Notes under the pieces: generated by a model
What the model saw: only the letters and a program-made list of their open reading frames with translations
The model's database searches: none
What the model was told of the DNA's origin: nothing
Shown here: positions 1-7,916 of the stretch, piece by piece
Layout: each line of letters begins with the position of its first letter
Position numbering within the stretch: the first letter of the stretch is position 1
Assembly (NCBI GenBank): GCA_003353785.1
Contig: PIVX01000020.1
Location: 1 to 32,473, forward strand
DNA from: Gammaproteobacteria bacterium
Lineage (GTDB): Bacteria > Pseudomonadota > Gammaproteobacteria > PIVX01
DNA length: 32,473 nucleotides
Direction of reading: 5' to 3'
Position numbers and translations under genes: made by a program

Positions 1-85
1 GTAACAATCTAAAAATAACTAATGATACAATAGCAAATATAAAAAATAAGAGTTCATTTGCTTTAAGTAGTTCTTTTATATTCAT
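1..85 (-). CDS. Partial membrane protein N-terminus (runs off window)
   Basis: An open frame of 28 codons starts with ATG at 85 and runs leftward off the window without a stop. It begins MNIKELLKANELL and continues into a strongly hydrophobic stretch (FFIFAIVSLVIF) that would form the first membrane helix. No clear Shine-Dalgarno sequence precedes the ATG. It lies on the same strand as, and downstream of, the HAD/ATP-grasp operon, so it may be another cluster member. An 85-base open frame is short enough to occur by chance in this base composition, so the call is tentative. Confidence 0.4.
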   Translation of the reverse strand, partial: MNIKELLKANELLFFIFAIVSLVIFRLL

Positions 86-401
86 TTTGTATTGTATAGA
101 TTATCGTTGAATATCATATCATTTATGTAGGTTTTATCAAAATTGAATCCTAACTATTAATTCAATAAGTATGGTGTCATCCACTAAGGACACTTATAAT
201 TTGAGTTCCTGATGAAATTTTTAACTGTTGTTGTTTCTATCTGGGCGTGATTTACCATCTAAGGCACCTGAAGTTATAGCTACCACTTAGTACCATTATT
301 TTAAGCAATTATTTTTGCCATATACACCAACCCATCATCCTGATTGGCAAAGATGAAAACAGCAAATTTTATCAATTTAGGTGCTAATTTTTGCATACAT
401 A
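86..401. other. Intergenic stretch, no supported gene
   Basis: No convincing gene is seen. A short imperfect hairpin (GTGTC, nine bases, GACAC) lies near 171-192. A short minus-strand frame around 226-285 encodes a plausible-looking tail (LDGKSRPDRNNNS) but has no start, so it could be a gene relic or chance. Confidence 0.4.
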
Positions 402-2177
402 TTATCTTCTTAGGTATTTCCAATATTTTGGTTTTATCACAGAAAATGCAGGACAAAGAACAGCTGCAAATGTGCCACTCAAATCTTGCCAATCCCATTC
501 CTCAGCACTGCTAGGCAATCCTTTAAAGAATTTAAACAATGATTCTCTTTGACGAGGAACTTGTGTCATATAGCGTAAAATATCACCTGGAACCATCCAT
601 CTACATTCAGTATCTGTACGATATTCAGTAACACTTACTACTTGTTCTCCTCTAGCTAAATCAGCATAAAGAACTGGAAAATTAACGCCTGAACGCACTG
701 CAAGTTCAAGACTACCCCAAAATCTTGGGTTGATTTCCATCAATTTAGGCTTTTGTGTTTTAATATCTATTTTCCATTCTACCATAGCTACACCAACCCA
801 ATTAAGTGCCGTTAATAACTTAATAGAATCTTGTAGAAGATTATCATTATAAATACCAATACGATTGGTACTTGGTCCACCAGAATTTGGATATTGTTGT
901 AATCTTTTATGAATAAAATTAGCAACACAACGGTTATTGTTATCCATTAAAATAGATACTCCTATGCCGATACCTGTAGTATCAAGACGTTCCTGAATAA
1001 GCAGATTACCGTAAGTTTGCCAATGCTCATGCCAATTTAATTGCTTATTCTCACTTAGATAGACAATACCTGATGAGCCACTCCCATTAACTGGTTTAAC
1101 CATATATTCTGCTAGTTGATTTTTTGCTGTCAATTGACTCAAAGCATGCAGGAATTCTGCGATATTGTCTGAAAATTTGGTAATCGGTACAGCTAAATTT
1201 AGCTTGTCTGCCAGCTTAATAGTACGGCATTTATCTAAAGCAATATGTAGTGATGAATCTGGAGGAATTAAAAATTGTGCATGATTCTTAAGCATATCTC
1301 TATGAGCAGAAAGCCATTTGAGTGTTGCTTCTTCCATCGGCAATAGCACAGGCAAGTTAGCGCTATGCCTATTCTGTAAATAGTTTACGATGTTATCATG
1401 AAATTTATTAATATTCTCTTGTGCAGTAGGAGATAATATTCTTTTTTTGGTGAAACTACTCCAAAAACCTGTAGTAAAAATAGAATCTCCGACAACAGAT
1501 ACTTGATGCCCGACTTTACCAAGCGCACGGATAGCACTCAAACTTTTACGCCATAAACCATCAGTGATAATTACTTCGTATGGCATATTAAATTTTTTAT
1601 AAAAAGCATAATCTGCTATGTTTAATAAAGCTCTATCCCCTTTGCTATCACCATAAACATACAGTTTCTTATATGTATTCGCAGAAAACATTTGTTCTAA
1701 GCGAGTAACTTTTTGCTTACCGTAACAGCATGGCGTAGCAAATTTACCAGTTAATAGATCATTATCTATTGCAATCGTGGTTGCTATTACCTGAGTTATA
1801 CCATGCTTGTCTGCCCAAGGCGTGATCCAGTTAGCAATGGATGCGCTATTAATTATAACAGTATCATTCTTAGCTAAATGCCACTTAATTCGTTCTGTTG
1901 CTGTAGACTTAATTAATAGAGGTAACCTTTGTTCTGCATAATTTATACATAATTGGGTAAATTTTTTCAATGGCATAGCAGAGAAAAAGAGACGCCATAT
2001 TATACTTTTAGGGATATCATTTTTTACAATGCCAATTAGATATAAGATTATAACTGGGGAGATAAACAACATAGCTACGTAAAATTTAAGTCGTCCATAA
2101 CTAAAGATAATGAAGTCATTAAAAGTATCTTTGTTGGTAATAGTGCCGTCAAAATCAAATACGGCTAGATTATTCAT
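402..2177 (-). CDS. HAD-IB phosphatase / ATP-grasp ligase fusion protein
   Basis: This 591-residue protein joins two enzyme domains. Residues 1 to about 195 form a HAD-IB (phosphoserine-phosphatase-like) domain: motif I is DFDGTIT (D8, D10), motif II is the serine in INSAS, and motifs III/IV are in KQKVTRLEQ and YGDSKGDRALL. Residues about 200-560 form an ATP-grasp fold with VKPVNGSGSSG as the nucleotide-binding loop and MEINPRFWGSLELA as the metal-binding strand, typical of carboxylate-amine/thiol ligases. A hydrophobic stretch near residues 33-50 may insert into or lie on the membrane. The start codon overlaps the end of the methyltransferase gene by 8 bp, so translation is probably coupled. 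Inference: it ligates a carboxylate to an amine and removes a phosphate in the same pathway. The substrate cannot be told from sequence. Confidence 0.88.
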   Translation of the reverse strand: MNNLAVFDFDGTITNKDTFNDFIIFSYGRLKFYVAMLFISPVIILYLIGIVKNDIPKSIIWRLFFSAMPLKKFTQLCINYAEQRLPLLIKSTATERIKWHLAKNDTVIINSASIANWITPWADKHGITQVIATTIAIDNDLLTGKFATPCCYGKQKVTRLEQMFSANTYKKLYVYGDSKGDRALLNIADYAFYKKFNMPYEVIITDGLWRKSLSAIRALGKVGHQVSVVGDSIFTTGFWSSFTKKRILSPTAQENINKFHDNIVNYLQNRHSANLPVLLPMEEATLKWLSAHRDMLKNHAQFLIPPDSSLHIALDKCRTIKLADKLNLAVPITKFSDNIAEFLHALSQLTAKNQLAEYMVKPVNGSGSSGIVYLSENKQLNWHEHWQTYGNLLIQERLDTTGIGIGVSILMDNNNRCVANFIHKRLQQYPNSGGPSTNRIGIYNDNLLQDSIKLLTALNWVGVAMVEWKIDIKTQKPKLMEINPRFWGSLELAVRSGVNFPVLYADLARGEQVVSVTEYRTDTECRWMVPGDILRYMTQVPRQRESLFKFFKGLPSSAEEWDWQDLSGTFAAVLCPAFSVIKPKYWKYLRR

Positions 2178-2784
2178 TTTGACTCTTTACTTTACGATAG
2201 ACTGCTACCAAATTACTACCCAGAGGTAAGGGAATTAAATTCATTAGTTTATAAATAAGAGATGATTTTATAGATAATCCCATCAAAAATGCAAAAATAT
2301 AAGTTATTTTAATAACCTCTAATTTAAGAATTTCACCTAAAATCATAAATGATTTTGGGGTATATGGTCTGACATGGGTAGGATCATCCCAAAACGTAGA
2401 GCTAGGCGTAGGAGCAGAAATGATAATAATGCCATCATCTGCAAGATGTTTAACTAGATCATGAAGAGCACTAATAGGATTTTCAATATGTTCTATAACT
2501 GATTGAAGTATTATCATGTCGAAATAGTTTTCTTCATATGGTAGATTACTAGAATCAGCAAGAACAACATCGAATCCTCTTGCTCGTGCCATATCTACTG
2601 AACATGCAGATGAATCAACTCCATGACAGATAAGTCCTTTCTGTTGAGCAACATCTAAAAAATCTCCAGGACCACAACCATAATCTAAGATTTTATGATC
2701 TTTTTTATTCCGACAAAAATTTAATAATTTTGCAAAATATATTTTGCGTATTCGTGTAATAATACTATTATGAAATAAATACAT
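2170..2784 (-). CDS. Class I SAM-dependent methyltransferase
   Basis: A 204-residue Rossmann-fold methyltransferase. Motif I is ILDYGCGPGDF (about residues 33-43), the acidic residue at the end of strand 2 is in HGVDSS, and the post-motif region reads FDMIILQSVIEHIENP, as in the Methyltransf_11/23 group. The segment DDPTHVRPYTPKSF is common in methyltransferases found in polysaccharide and natural-product clusters. It directly abuts the aminotransferase stop codon upstream and overlaps the HAD/ATP-grasp gene downstream by 8 bp, so it is the third gene of a four-gene operon. The substrate is unknown; an amino-sugar or its nucleotide-linked form would fit the neighbours. Confidence 0.88.
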   Translation of the reverse strand: MYLFHNSIITRIRKIYFAKLLNFCRNKKDHKILDYGCGPGDFLDVAQQKGLICHGVDSSACSVDMARARGFDVVLADSSNLPYEENYFDMIILQSVIEHIENPISALHDLVKHLADDGIIIISAPTPSSTFWDDPTHVRPYTPKSFMILGEILKLEVIKITYIFAFLMGLSIKSSLIYKLMNLIPLPLGSNLVAVYRKVKSQNE

Positions 2785-3990
2785 CTATTTCTTCTTCTGC
2801 ATCACACTGTGAATAATTTTTACAATCTGGTTTAAATCACCATTGTTAACATATGGGTGGCATGGAATAGTTAATAACTCCATTGCCAGTTGATGTGCAC
2901 CAGGGTATTTCTCTTTATCAATTACCATCCCTTTTTCTATATACATTGGACTAGCTTCAATTCCTGCACGATTAAGCTTAATCTGTAGAGTATTTCTTTT
3001 GTTATTTTTAACTAGAATAGGCAGTCTAATATAATGTACTTTCTCAACACCAGCAATGGTCGGAACCATCACAATACCGTCAATCTTTTGTAACTCTTGG
3101 GACAATTTGCTAGCATTTTTTGTACGAGTATCAAGATCTTGCTCTAACCTAGTAAAGACTATAGAACCCAGAGCACCTTGAAAGTCAGATATTGCTCTTG
3201 TATATTTATAATTATTGAACTTGAAATCATTCTCAGTTTGAGTATTTCGGATAGTATCTTCCATGGAAAATTGTGCCTTTTTAAGTCCAAGTAAAGCAAT
3301 TATCTTATTGAAGAACCAGTACATCGTAGGTTTTGAAAAAATACAAAATCCTATCATAGTAATGTAGTTCGGATAAAGTTTGCCACGTTCTTTGTTGAAA
3401 TACTCTGTTATTATTTTTGTGTTACTAACGATCGCACCACCACATATTGGGATTGCCTTACCTTCTTGAAAATTTAATATGGATGCATGCCCATATTTTC
3501 CAATAAGTTTACCCTTATATTTTGTTCCAATACCATAGTCGACACCTTCAATGACATATACCTCATACTTATTACAATAGCTTAAAATTTCATCAATTGG
3601 GTTCGTTAAACCAAAAAGATTTGCTGTTACTACACATAAAATATCTTTATCTATAATTTCTTTAAGCATGACTGTATCGTAATTCATCGTTTGCGGATCA
3701 TTATCACAATATTTAACTTGCAAGCCAGCAGCTAAAACTCCATGAATAAAGCTGGGACAAGAGTATCTTGGAAGAATTACATATCTACGATTACTATTTT
3801 GGCTTATAGCTTTAAAACAGGCATAATTTGCTCGCATTAACGAACCAAAAGTAAAAACTTCTTGTGCATCAAAAAATTTTGCTAACTGCCCTTCGAAGCG
3901 TTTAGTACTTTTATGTAAAAATGAGCGATAAATAGCTCTAATAATATCTAAGACTTTAATAGGCGTAATAGCTGCTGGAATATATCTCAT
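2785..3990 (-). CDS. DegT/DnrJ/EryC1-type PLP aminotransferase with atypical active site
   Basis: This 401-residue protein has the fold signature of the DegT/DnrJ/EryC1/StrS aminotransferases, which usually transaminate keto-sugar nucleotides. The lysine expected to bind PLP is K178 in LNFQEGKAIPICGGAI, aligning with the family pattern F-x-x-x-K ... GGA. The segment that is normally EDAAQAHG, whose Asp contacts the PLP ring nitrogen, reads E148-G-V-D-Y-G-I-G here, so the Asp is glycine with another Asp two residues on. The enzyme may therefore act on an unusual substrate or be catalytically altered. It lies 9 bp downstream of the EmrE-like transporter gene and abuts the methyltransferase gene. 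The length is near the family norm and both ends look intact. Confidence 0.85.
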   Translation of the reverse strand: MRYIPAAITPIKVLDIIRAIYRSFLHKSTKRFEGQLAKFFDAQEVFTFGSLMRANYACFKAISQNSNRRYVILPRYSCPSFIHGVLAAGLQVKYCDNDPQTMNYDTVMLKEIIDKDILCVVTANLFGLTNPIDEILSYCNKYEVYVIEGVDYGIGTKYKGKLIGKYGHASILNFQEGKAIPICGGAIVSNTKIITEYFNKERGKLYPNYITMIGFCIFSKPTMYWFFNKIIALLGLKKAQFSMEDTIRNTQTENDFKFNNYKYTRAISDFQGALGSIVFTRLEQDLDTRTKNASKLSQELQKIDGIVMVPTIAGVEKVHYIRLPILVKNNKRNTLQIKLNRAGIEASPMYIEKGMVIDKEKYPGAHQLAMELLTIPCHPYVNNGDLNQIVKIIHSVMQKKK

Positions 3991-3999
3991 GTCAATGTA

Positions 4000-4368
4000 T
4001 CACTTGAATATAAAAATAAGCCCTATTACAATAAAGATAGTTCCAATACACTTAGCTATACTTATTTCTTCTCCAAAAAATAATGATGCGACCAATAACA
4101 CCAATGGGAATGTAAGACTCATACAAGGGTAAGCCTGACTCAAAGAAATATTCTTCAATGCAATAATCCATGATACTATAGATAAAAAAGAAAAAGTAAC
4201 CCCTATTAAAAAATAATGATTAAAAAATAATGAAAAAGCACAATTTATTAAGCTATTTATTTCTACGTGTTGAAAAGAATTTGCTAGCTTTTTAAATGAT
4301 AGTTGGGTTATAACTGTAGAAAATACTGTTATTAGAACAAAAACATAAGAATAAGAAAGCTGCTGCAT
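4000..4368 (-). CDS. EmrE/ArnE-like small multidrug-resistance-type membrane protein
   Basis: A 122-residue integral membrane protein with four predicted helices: LSYSYVFVLITVFSTVITQL, then a segment around FFNHYFLIGVTFSFL, then YPCMSLTFPLVLLVASLFFGEEIS, then IGTIFIVIGLIFIF. The SLSQAYP and PLVLLVASLFFGE patterns match the EmrE/SugE/ArnE-ArnF fold. Because an aminotransferase follows directly, an ArnE-like role, flipping a lipid-linked (amino)sugar across the inner membrane, is more likely than drug efflux; that is inference. It is the first gene of the minus-strand operon running 4368 to 402. No strong Shine-Dalgarno sequence is visible before the ATG. Confidence 0.8.
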   Translation of the reverse strand: MQQLSYSYVFVLITVFSTVITQLSFKKLANSFQHVEINSLINCAFSLFFNHYFLIGVTFSFLSIVSWIIALKNISLSQAYPCMSLTFPLVLLVASLFFGEEISIAKCIGTIFIVIGLIFIFK

Positions 4369-4603
4369 TATTTATACCATCATATATTTTTAAAGCTTTA
4401 GGCAATTCAGTATAAGCATTGCTGGTGTAAACACACCCTACCAATAGCAGTAAGTATACCATATACTCGGAACAAAATGTTATAGGTACAACAAAGTATA
4501 TTCTGTCAAAAAAACAAATTAATAATGCATTGCAAATTCTAAAATAAAAAGGAATAAACATTGAAGCCCATTGAGCTGCTAATTCATCGTTATCGTTCGA
4601 CAA
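4292..4603 (-). other. Possible small membrane ORF overlapping the EmrE-like gene
   Basis: A minus-strand frame starts at a TTG (4603). It is open further upstream, to a stop near 4677, where it reads plausible protein such as KKPHYALIKLSNDNDELAAQ. It contains two hydrophobic stretches and overlaps the first 77 bases of the EmrE-like gene in another frame. The overlap is too long for simple coupling, and no ribosome site supports the TTG. It may be a decayed gene whose 3' part was replaced, or chance. I do not recognise a family. Confidence 0.22.
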
Positions 4604-4788
4604 CTTGATTAGAGCATAATGGGGCTTCTTTGCAATAGGTTTATATTTCTTAAACGAAACCCAGGTTAATTAATTCTTGTACATGTTAAGAATTACTATC
4701 AATCAAGTTATACTCGCCATGTTCATTAAGACCAAGTACATATGGTCTTATAAGAGTCTATCCGAGAAATAGTATCAGTATTAAAATA

Positions 4789-5103
4789 CTAAACTCTATA
4801 AATACCACCAACATGAGTAGTACTAAAATAATGCATTAGCTTTGTTCGTAAAGTTCCTCTACTTACCCCTAAAACCTTAGCTGCTTTAGATTGATTACCA
4901 CGTGTATATCTCATAATGCCTTCATACATAGCTGACTCAACCTCACCTACAACTAAAGTATTTTTATCAAGTTCAATAGAATCACCAACCGAATTGAAAT
5001 AACTATCTATTGCTTCTAAAATACACTTTCTTAAGCATTTCTGCTCTTCTATAGCCACTGTAGCTATTTCTTGACTATTTGGATTAATATTAATAGTTTC
5101 CAT
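4789..5103 (-). CDS. fis: Fis-family nucleoid-associated regulator (paralogue 1)
   Basis: A 104-residue protein close to the usual 98 residues of E. coli Fis. The C-terminal helix-turn-helix reads YTRGNQSKAAKVLGVSRG followed by TLRTKLMHYF, matching the Fis DNA-binding region (RGNQ, RGTLR, KL). The N-terminal half contains the dimerisation helices (AIDSYF; LVVGEVESAMYEGIM). Fis bends DNA and controls growth-phase genes. The ATG at 5103 is preceded by GGAGTG at good spacing. A second paralogue lies at 12218-12562; the two share about 60 % of residues by eye and an unusual tail, TT(H/Q)VGG(I/L)Y. An inverted repeat sits about 85 bp upstream. Confidence 0.9.
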   Translation of the reverse strand: METININPNSQEIATVAIEEQKCLRKCILEAIDSYFNSVGDSIELDKNTLVVGEVESAMYEGIMRYTRGNQSKAAKVLGVSRGTLRTKLMHYFSTTHVGGIYRV

Positions 5104-5746
5104 TATTCACTCCGGTATAACAATTATTTACTGACTGTCTTTATTTATAACTTATTGTATATTATCCCACAATTATGGATTAATATCAACCATTATGGTT
5201 ATATGGTTCCTTTTGCCAAAATTAAGTACATTTATTCAAGCAGTTAAAGTATTTCTCATTATTTATTATGATATAACAAACTCGAATTGACGGTTTTTTA
5301 TTACTAGATATATGTAATCTCACAAATACAACATCGTACTAATAAATTTGCTTATATATTATCTTTTTAGGGGTGCATACAACTGCTAGAAAATTAAAGA
5401 TGTATTAACAATACATGGGATTTCTAATCATCTGAGACATTTGATATGCTTTACTGTGCTAAAAGAAAAGTAGCTTTTGCGATCTTGTTTAGTTACCTAT
5501 TTCATAGCATAATGCCGCCACTCCACAGACTTTACACCCCAACTGCACGACAGTATGTTCTTACATACACAAACAGAAAATTCATATAGATTATTCTAAT
5601 TATCAAAGACATGTACTACATTCTCCACCATTAGTACAAGATTTTAAGACATGAATGACAAAATGCTCGTACATAAACGTGAATCATTCTAAGTTTTTTA
5701 CAAACCAATTGTGTAATTTTCATTAGATAAATAACACTTCATTATA
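5104..5746. other. Long gene-poor stretch upstream of fis paralogue 1
   Basis: About 640 bases without a supportable gene. The part nearest 5104 must hold the fis promoter and the inverted repeat at 5188. Between about 5380 and 5700 all frames are interrupted by stops. A minus-strand segment near 5460-5560 reads in pieces like decayed coding sequence (for example GLKSVEWRHYAMK, interrupted), but no family could be named. Confidence 0.4.
5188..5208. promoter_or_regulatory. Inverted repeat upstream of fis paralogue 1
   Basis: AACCATTATGGTT (5188-5200) is a perfect inverted repeat with a one-base centre, and a further half-site ATGGTT follows at 5203-5208. It lies 85-105 bp upstream of the fis start in an otherwise AT-rich region and could be an operator. 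The binding protein is unknown, and the regulatory role is inference. Confidence 0.35.
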
Positions 5747-6202
5747 TTAATCTAATAAAGACTCTGTAGAGTGATCTTTGTTTCTAGTATCATGCTTTTT
5801 TGAATCATGTTCATGATGATGCCATTGCACGTCTTTTTCCCTGGAGAATTTGATTAAACTTTCTCCTCCTCTAAAATGTTTAACCTTAACGTCAAAAGAG
5901 TCTCCACTTGCAAGAATAGTTATGTCGTTCCATGTATCCGTTGCTAATATCGCCATTCTCTTATCTTTGTAATAAGTTGTTACTTTTAACAAATAATCAT
6001 GCAAGATACAAAAATATTTTTTCTTTGTTGCTGGGAGCACGTCAGCTATAAAATGTAGCTTACACGTTTCTTCTTCTTTAGTCTCCAAACGAAGCTTATA
6101 AGGAGAATCGTTCATCACTAAAATTTCTGCAGAAGATAAAGGGCATTCTGCAAAGCAAGAAGAAAATAATACCAAAGTAAGTAGTGAAAAAAATTTGATC
6201 AT
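5747..6202 (-). CDS. Secreted hypothetical protein with His-rich tail
   Basis: A 151-residue protein with an N-terminal signal peptide: MIKFF, then a hydrophobic core LLTLVLFSSC, with probable signal peptidase I cleavage after CFA near residue 18. The mature part is charged and mostly beta-like, with four cysteines available for disulphides. The C-terminus is rich in His, Asp and Lys (WHHHEHDSKKHD), which could bind metal. The ATG at 6202 has a good AGGATG Shine-Dalgarno sequence. It lies between the fis region and the rep gene on the same strand as both, but a gap of about 160 bases separates it from rep. I do not recognise a family, and metal binding is inference from composition only. Confidence 0.7.
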   Translation of the reverse strand: MIKFFSLLTLVLFSSCFAECPLSSAEILVMNDSPYKLRLETKEEETCKLHFIADVLPATKKKYFCILHDYLLKVTTYYKDKRMAILATDTWNDITILASGDSFDVKVKHFRGGESLIKFSREKDVQWHHHEHDSKKHDTRNKDHSTESLLD

Positions 6203-6364
6203 TCAGTCATCCTATACATATCAGAGCGAAAACGTATTTTAAATCCATTATTATAAGAATACCAAAAAAATTACTTTATTTGCAAACTAGTTTTTTATTT
6301 AAGGTGAAATTTAGTACATCTATTTCATTTTGAAATTACAAAACCAACTAAATTAAGTATAAAT

Positions 6365-7600
6365 TTATTGTAGTTCTTCAAGAATGCTAGGAAATTTTCG
6401 TTGCAAGTACTGAATAAGTTCAGATTTTATAGCTTTATGCTCAAACATATCTTTTTTATAATATCTCCATAGAACTTTTGGATGTTCTTCTCGTAAATAC
6501 GTTTCAAAATCATAAATGATCGTTTTATATTGAGAATTATTAATAAATTTTTCTATACACTTGTTATACTCCTGTGACATTTTACTAACTAGATCTCGAT
6601 CTTTACTATCTGGTAAATAATCTTTATACATTGATTGCTTAGCCACATCCTTTTTACAATCTTGTTCTAAGACCTTAAGCAAATAAGCTGACTTTGATTT
6701 AATTTTACCATTTTTGAAACTAGTATTAGAAGTTATTATTCTAACTTTATCTAGAATATAATCCCTACTAAAATTTTCTAAAGTTTTTGAAGCCATTTCT
6801 ACCGAAAAGCCCCAATCCCCAGTCAACATAACAAACAGTTTTTCTCTTGTATTAGGAAAATTTTGCAAATCTTTTTCTTTTTTATCAATTTTAAATCGAA
6901 TAGATACAACTTTCCTTGCAACCTTACGCATTTCCGGACTAATTACCAGACTTGAATGTAAATTAACTTCTTCTACCGCTCTATCTATAATTCTTCTTTT
7001 AAAATCACGGAATATCTTATATTTCTTTACATCAACTCCCATTAGCTTCCTAAAAATTTCTATTGTAAACCAGCCAGAATAAGGTAAGTTTTGGTATCGA
7101 ATACAATTCTCATACAAAGCAAGTGCATAAGCAGACTTAAATTTAGATTGGATCTCCATATCTACTCTAGCATACATACTAGGCATATATAACAATTCTT
7201 TTAAGCGAGCACTATAGGAATATACGCATTTAGCTCCATTTATACTAACACTAGCAAGCATCGAACTTGCCGACCATACCTCTTCTTTACCTTCTCCAGA
7301 TTTTAATAAATTCCATTCTATAACTGTAGACAATAATTTTCTTAAACCATCCTTAATTAATTTATAATCGTTACTATCATAACCTATCAATCTACACAAA
7401 TGTTTTATTTCTATATTATGTTCTTCCTGCTCTAACAATTTATGATAAGCATTGTACAATAAAGCATTGCTGATTTTTCTCTGTACAAGACTTAGAGGGT
7501 TAGAGCTTTGAATAGTTCCAATATGCTTTTTAAGCTCACAAGCATTTTCACCTACAGATTTTTTATTGTTCTTTACTACTTTGTCCATAAAATCCTTCAC
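6365..7600 (-). CDS. Rep_3-family plasmid replication initiator
   Basis: A 411-residue protein with the two winged-helix domains of the Rep_3 (RepB/RepE/Pi-type) initiators. WH1 spans roughly residues 30-135 (NPLSLVQRKISNALLYNAY; LCRLIGYDSNDYKLIKDGLRKL; WSASSMLASVSI). WH2 spans roughly 135-250 (YSARLKELLY; SKFKSAYALALYENCIRY; FTIEIFRKLMGVD; FRDFKRRIIDRAVEEVN). Such proteins bind iterons and load the replication machinery at a theta-type origin, and iterons lie directly before its start. The GTG at 7600 has AGGAA nearby. An in-frame ATG at 7588 preceded by AAGGA is an equally good start. The C-terminal 150 residues exceed the usual Rep_3 core and are unassigned. Confidence 0.88.
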   Translation of the reverse strand: MKDFMDKVVKNNKKSVGENACELKKHIGTIQSSNPLSLVQRKISNALLYNAYHKLLEQEEHNIEIKHLCRLIGYDSNDYKLIKDGLRKLLSTVIEWNLLKSGEGKEEVWSASSMLASVSINGAKCVYSYSARLKELLYMPSMYARVDMEIQSKFKSAYALALYENCIRYQNLPYSGWFTIEIFRKLMGVDVKKYKIFRDFKRRIIDRAVEEVNLHSSLVISPEMRKVARKVVSIRFKIDKKEKDLQNFPNTREKLFVMLTGDWGFSVEMASKTLENFSRDYILDKVRIITSNTSFKNGKIKSKSAYLLKVLEQDCKKDVAKQSMYKDYLPDSKDRDLVSKMSQEYNKCIEKFINNSQYKTIIYDFETYLREEHPKVLWRYYKKDMFEHKAIKSELIQYLQRKFPSILEELQ

Positions 7601-7611
7601 TATAAAATATT

Positions 7612-7712
7612 CCTGTATAAGTCACATAATCCCTGTATAAGACACACATTATTACTGCAAATGTCACTATCTTCTCCTGTAAATGTCACATGAAGTCCTG
7701 TATAAGTCACAT
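7612..7712 (+). repeat. Five direct iterons, probable replication origin
   Basis: Five 16-base direct repeats with consensus CCTGTAWAWGTCACAT lie at 7612-7627, 7632-7647, 7654-7669, 7676-7691 and 7697-7712. Copies 1 and 5 are identical; copies 2 to 4 differ at a few bases. Start-to-start spacing is 20-22 bp, two helical turns, so bound proteins would lie on one DNA face. They sit between the divergent rep and parA genes, directly upstream of rep, as expected for Rep-binding iterons that serve both replication and autoregulation. The complement of each repeat contains TTATACA, resembling most of a DnaA box. Two more copies occur at 10200 and 10738. Confidence 0.9.
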
Positions 7713-7719
7713 TACATAC

Positions 7720-7874
7720 AAAAAAAGCTATATTTTCCAATAAGTTAAATTATTTAAACGTATATAAACATATAAACAATAAACAGCTAGTTATTAGATA
7801 AAAAGCTTTTAGCTAATTTGTTTTTTACCATAAATAAAACATAACATCAAATTAAAAATAACTTACAATAAAGC
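7720..7874. other. AT-rich segment next to the iterons (candidate DNA-unwinding element)
   Basis: This stretch between the iterons and the parA promoter is almost entirely A and T, with A-tracts and no coding potential. In iteron-type theta origins such a segment beside the repeats is where the duplex first opens. The assignment rests on position and composition. Confidence 0.5.
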
Positions 7875-7895
7875 ATTGGTTATGATATAACTAAT
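7875..7895. promoter_or_regulatory. Operator-like inverted repeat upstream of parA
   Basis: ATTGGTTAT-GAT-ATAACTAAT has 9-bp arms with one mismatch around a three-base centre, 22 bp upstream of the parA GTG start. It overlaps TATAAC, a likely -10 element, so a bound protein would block transcription. ParA, ParB or the small protein at 9795 are candidate autorepressors. Confidence 0.45.
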
Positions 7896-7916
7896 AAAAG
7901 AGGAGATTGATACACA

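Noticed and set aside
4563..4628. Inverted repeat GAAGCCCATT ... AATGGGGCTTC
   Set aside because: The arms are about 45 bases apart with a bulge and lie in a possible coding frame. There is no T-run, so no terminator call was made.
7508..7693. Plus-strand open frame across the rep start and iterons
   Set aside because: It runs antisense through rep and then through the iteron repeats, has no ribosome site, and its protein looks like translated repeat DNA.
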